Assembly (NCBI GenBank): GCA_039934475.1
Contig: JBDTMC010000432.1
Coordinates: 1 to 6,732, forward strand
Origin: JBDTMC01 sp039934475
GTDB lineage: Bacteria; Acidobacteriota; Terriglobia; Bryobacterales; Bryobacteraceae
Length of the DNA stretch: 6,732 bases
Reading direction: 5' to 3'
The position numbers and the translations under genes are program-made. The notes beneath the pieces are model-generated. The model had not been told where the DNA came from. It was given only the letters and a program-made list of their open reading frames with translations, and searched no databases. Below, in pieces: positions 6,606 through 6,732 of this stretch. How positions within the stretch are numbered: position 1 is the first letter of the stretch; every line of letters starts with the position of its first letter.

Positions 6606-6732
6606 GAATATGTGCTGGGCCGGGCGCTCTATTACGGCATTGTGGGACGCAGCGCTAGACTATCAGCCCGTGGTGCAACGCCGTGTGCCGGAAAAATTAG
6701 GACAGGCACGAGTTTCCTCCCTTGAGAAGTTC
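6606..6732. other. Intergenic tail with no supported gene
   Basis: I see no convincing coding sequence here. One frame from the ATG at 6610 stays open to the window edge (ending RRVPEKLGQARVSSLEKF), and another reads DVPEAVYEYVLGRALYYGI from 6585 to a TGA at 6723-6725. Neither has a ribosome-binding site or a recognised domain. A G+C-poor patch, GGAAAAATTAGGACA, lies between GTGCC (6685-6689) and GGCAC (6705-6709). Confidence 0.4.

Noticed and set aside
6585..6725. Frame reading DVPEAVYEYVLGRALYYGI, possibly a gene remnant
   Set aside because: The first 20 or so residues look protein-like, but it has no start codon or ribosome-binding site, overlaps the inverted repeat and loses plausibility after GRSARLSARG.

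Overview
The window looks like chromosomal DNA from a G+C-rich, Gram-negative bacterium, most likely an acidobacterium of the Solibacter/Bryobacter type. That placement is an inference. It rests on a Tat-exported Gfo/Idh/MocA oxidoreductase with the planctomycete/acidobacterial C-terminal region, a secreted octaheme cytochrome fused to HEAT/TPR repeats, and a 200-residue secreted protein of a kind I associate with Acidobacteria. No rRNA, tRNA, CRISPR array, integrase or intact transposase is visible.

Layout. Bases 1-2642 are a two-gene minus-strand operon. A DPM1/CsbB-like family 2 glycosyltransferase fused to a SAM-dependent methyltransferase is read first. It overlaps by four bases (ATGA) a large multi-span membrane protein of the YfhO type, which runs off the left edge of the window. 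A short divergent intergenic region (2643-2715) holds a perfect TATAAT on the minus strand. Bases 2716-5226 are a plus-strand pair: the octaheme cytochrome and, 27 bases later, the small secreted protein, closed by a convincing hairpin/T-tract terminator at 5241-5263. Bases 5314-6546 are a single plus-strand gene for the Tat-exported oxidoreductase, whose start codon lies in the 3' arm of a 9-bp inverted repeat. The last 186 bases contain an 11-bp-arm inverted repeat and no gene I can support.

How the genes fit together. The minus-strand pair makes sense as a cell-surface glycosylation module: the family 2 enzyme would charge a polyprenyl phosphate with a sugar, and the YfhO-like membrane protein would use that donor on the outer face of the membrane. 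The cytochrome and its partner are probably exported across the inner membrane and may act in periplasmic electron transfer, but substrate and partners cannot be read from the sequence. The oxidoreductase is probably a separate periplasmic sugar-modifying unit.

I do not see an obviously new defence or mobile system. The most interesting points are the GT2-methyltransferase/YfhO pairing, the cytochrome-HEAT-TPR architecture with its uncharacterised partner, and the hairpin over the start of the oxidoreductase gene.
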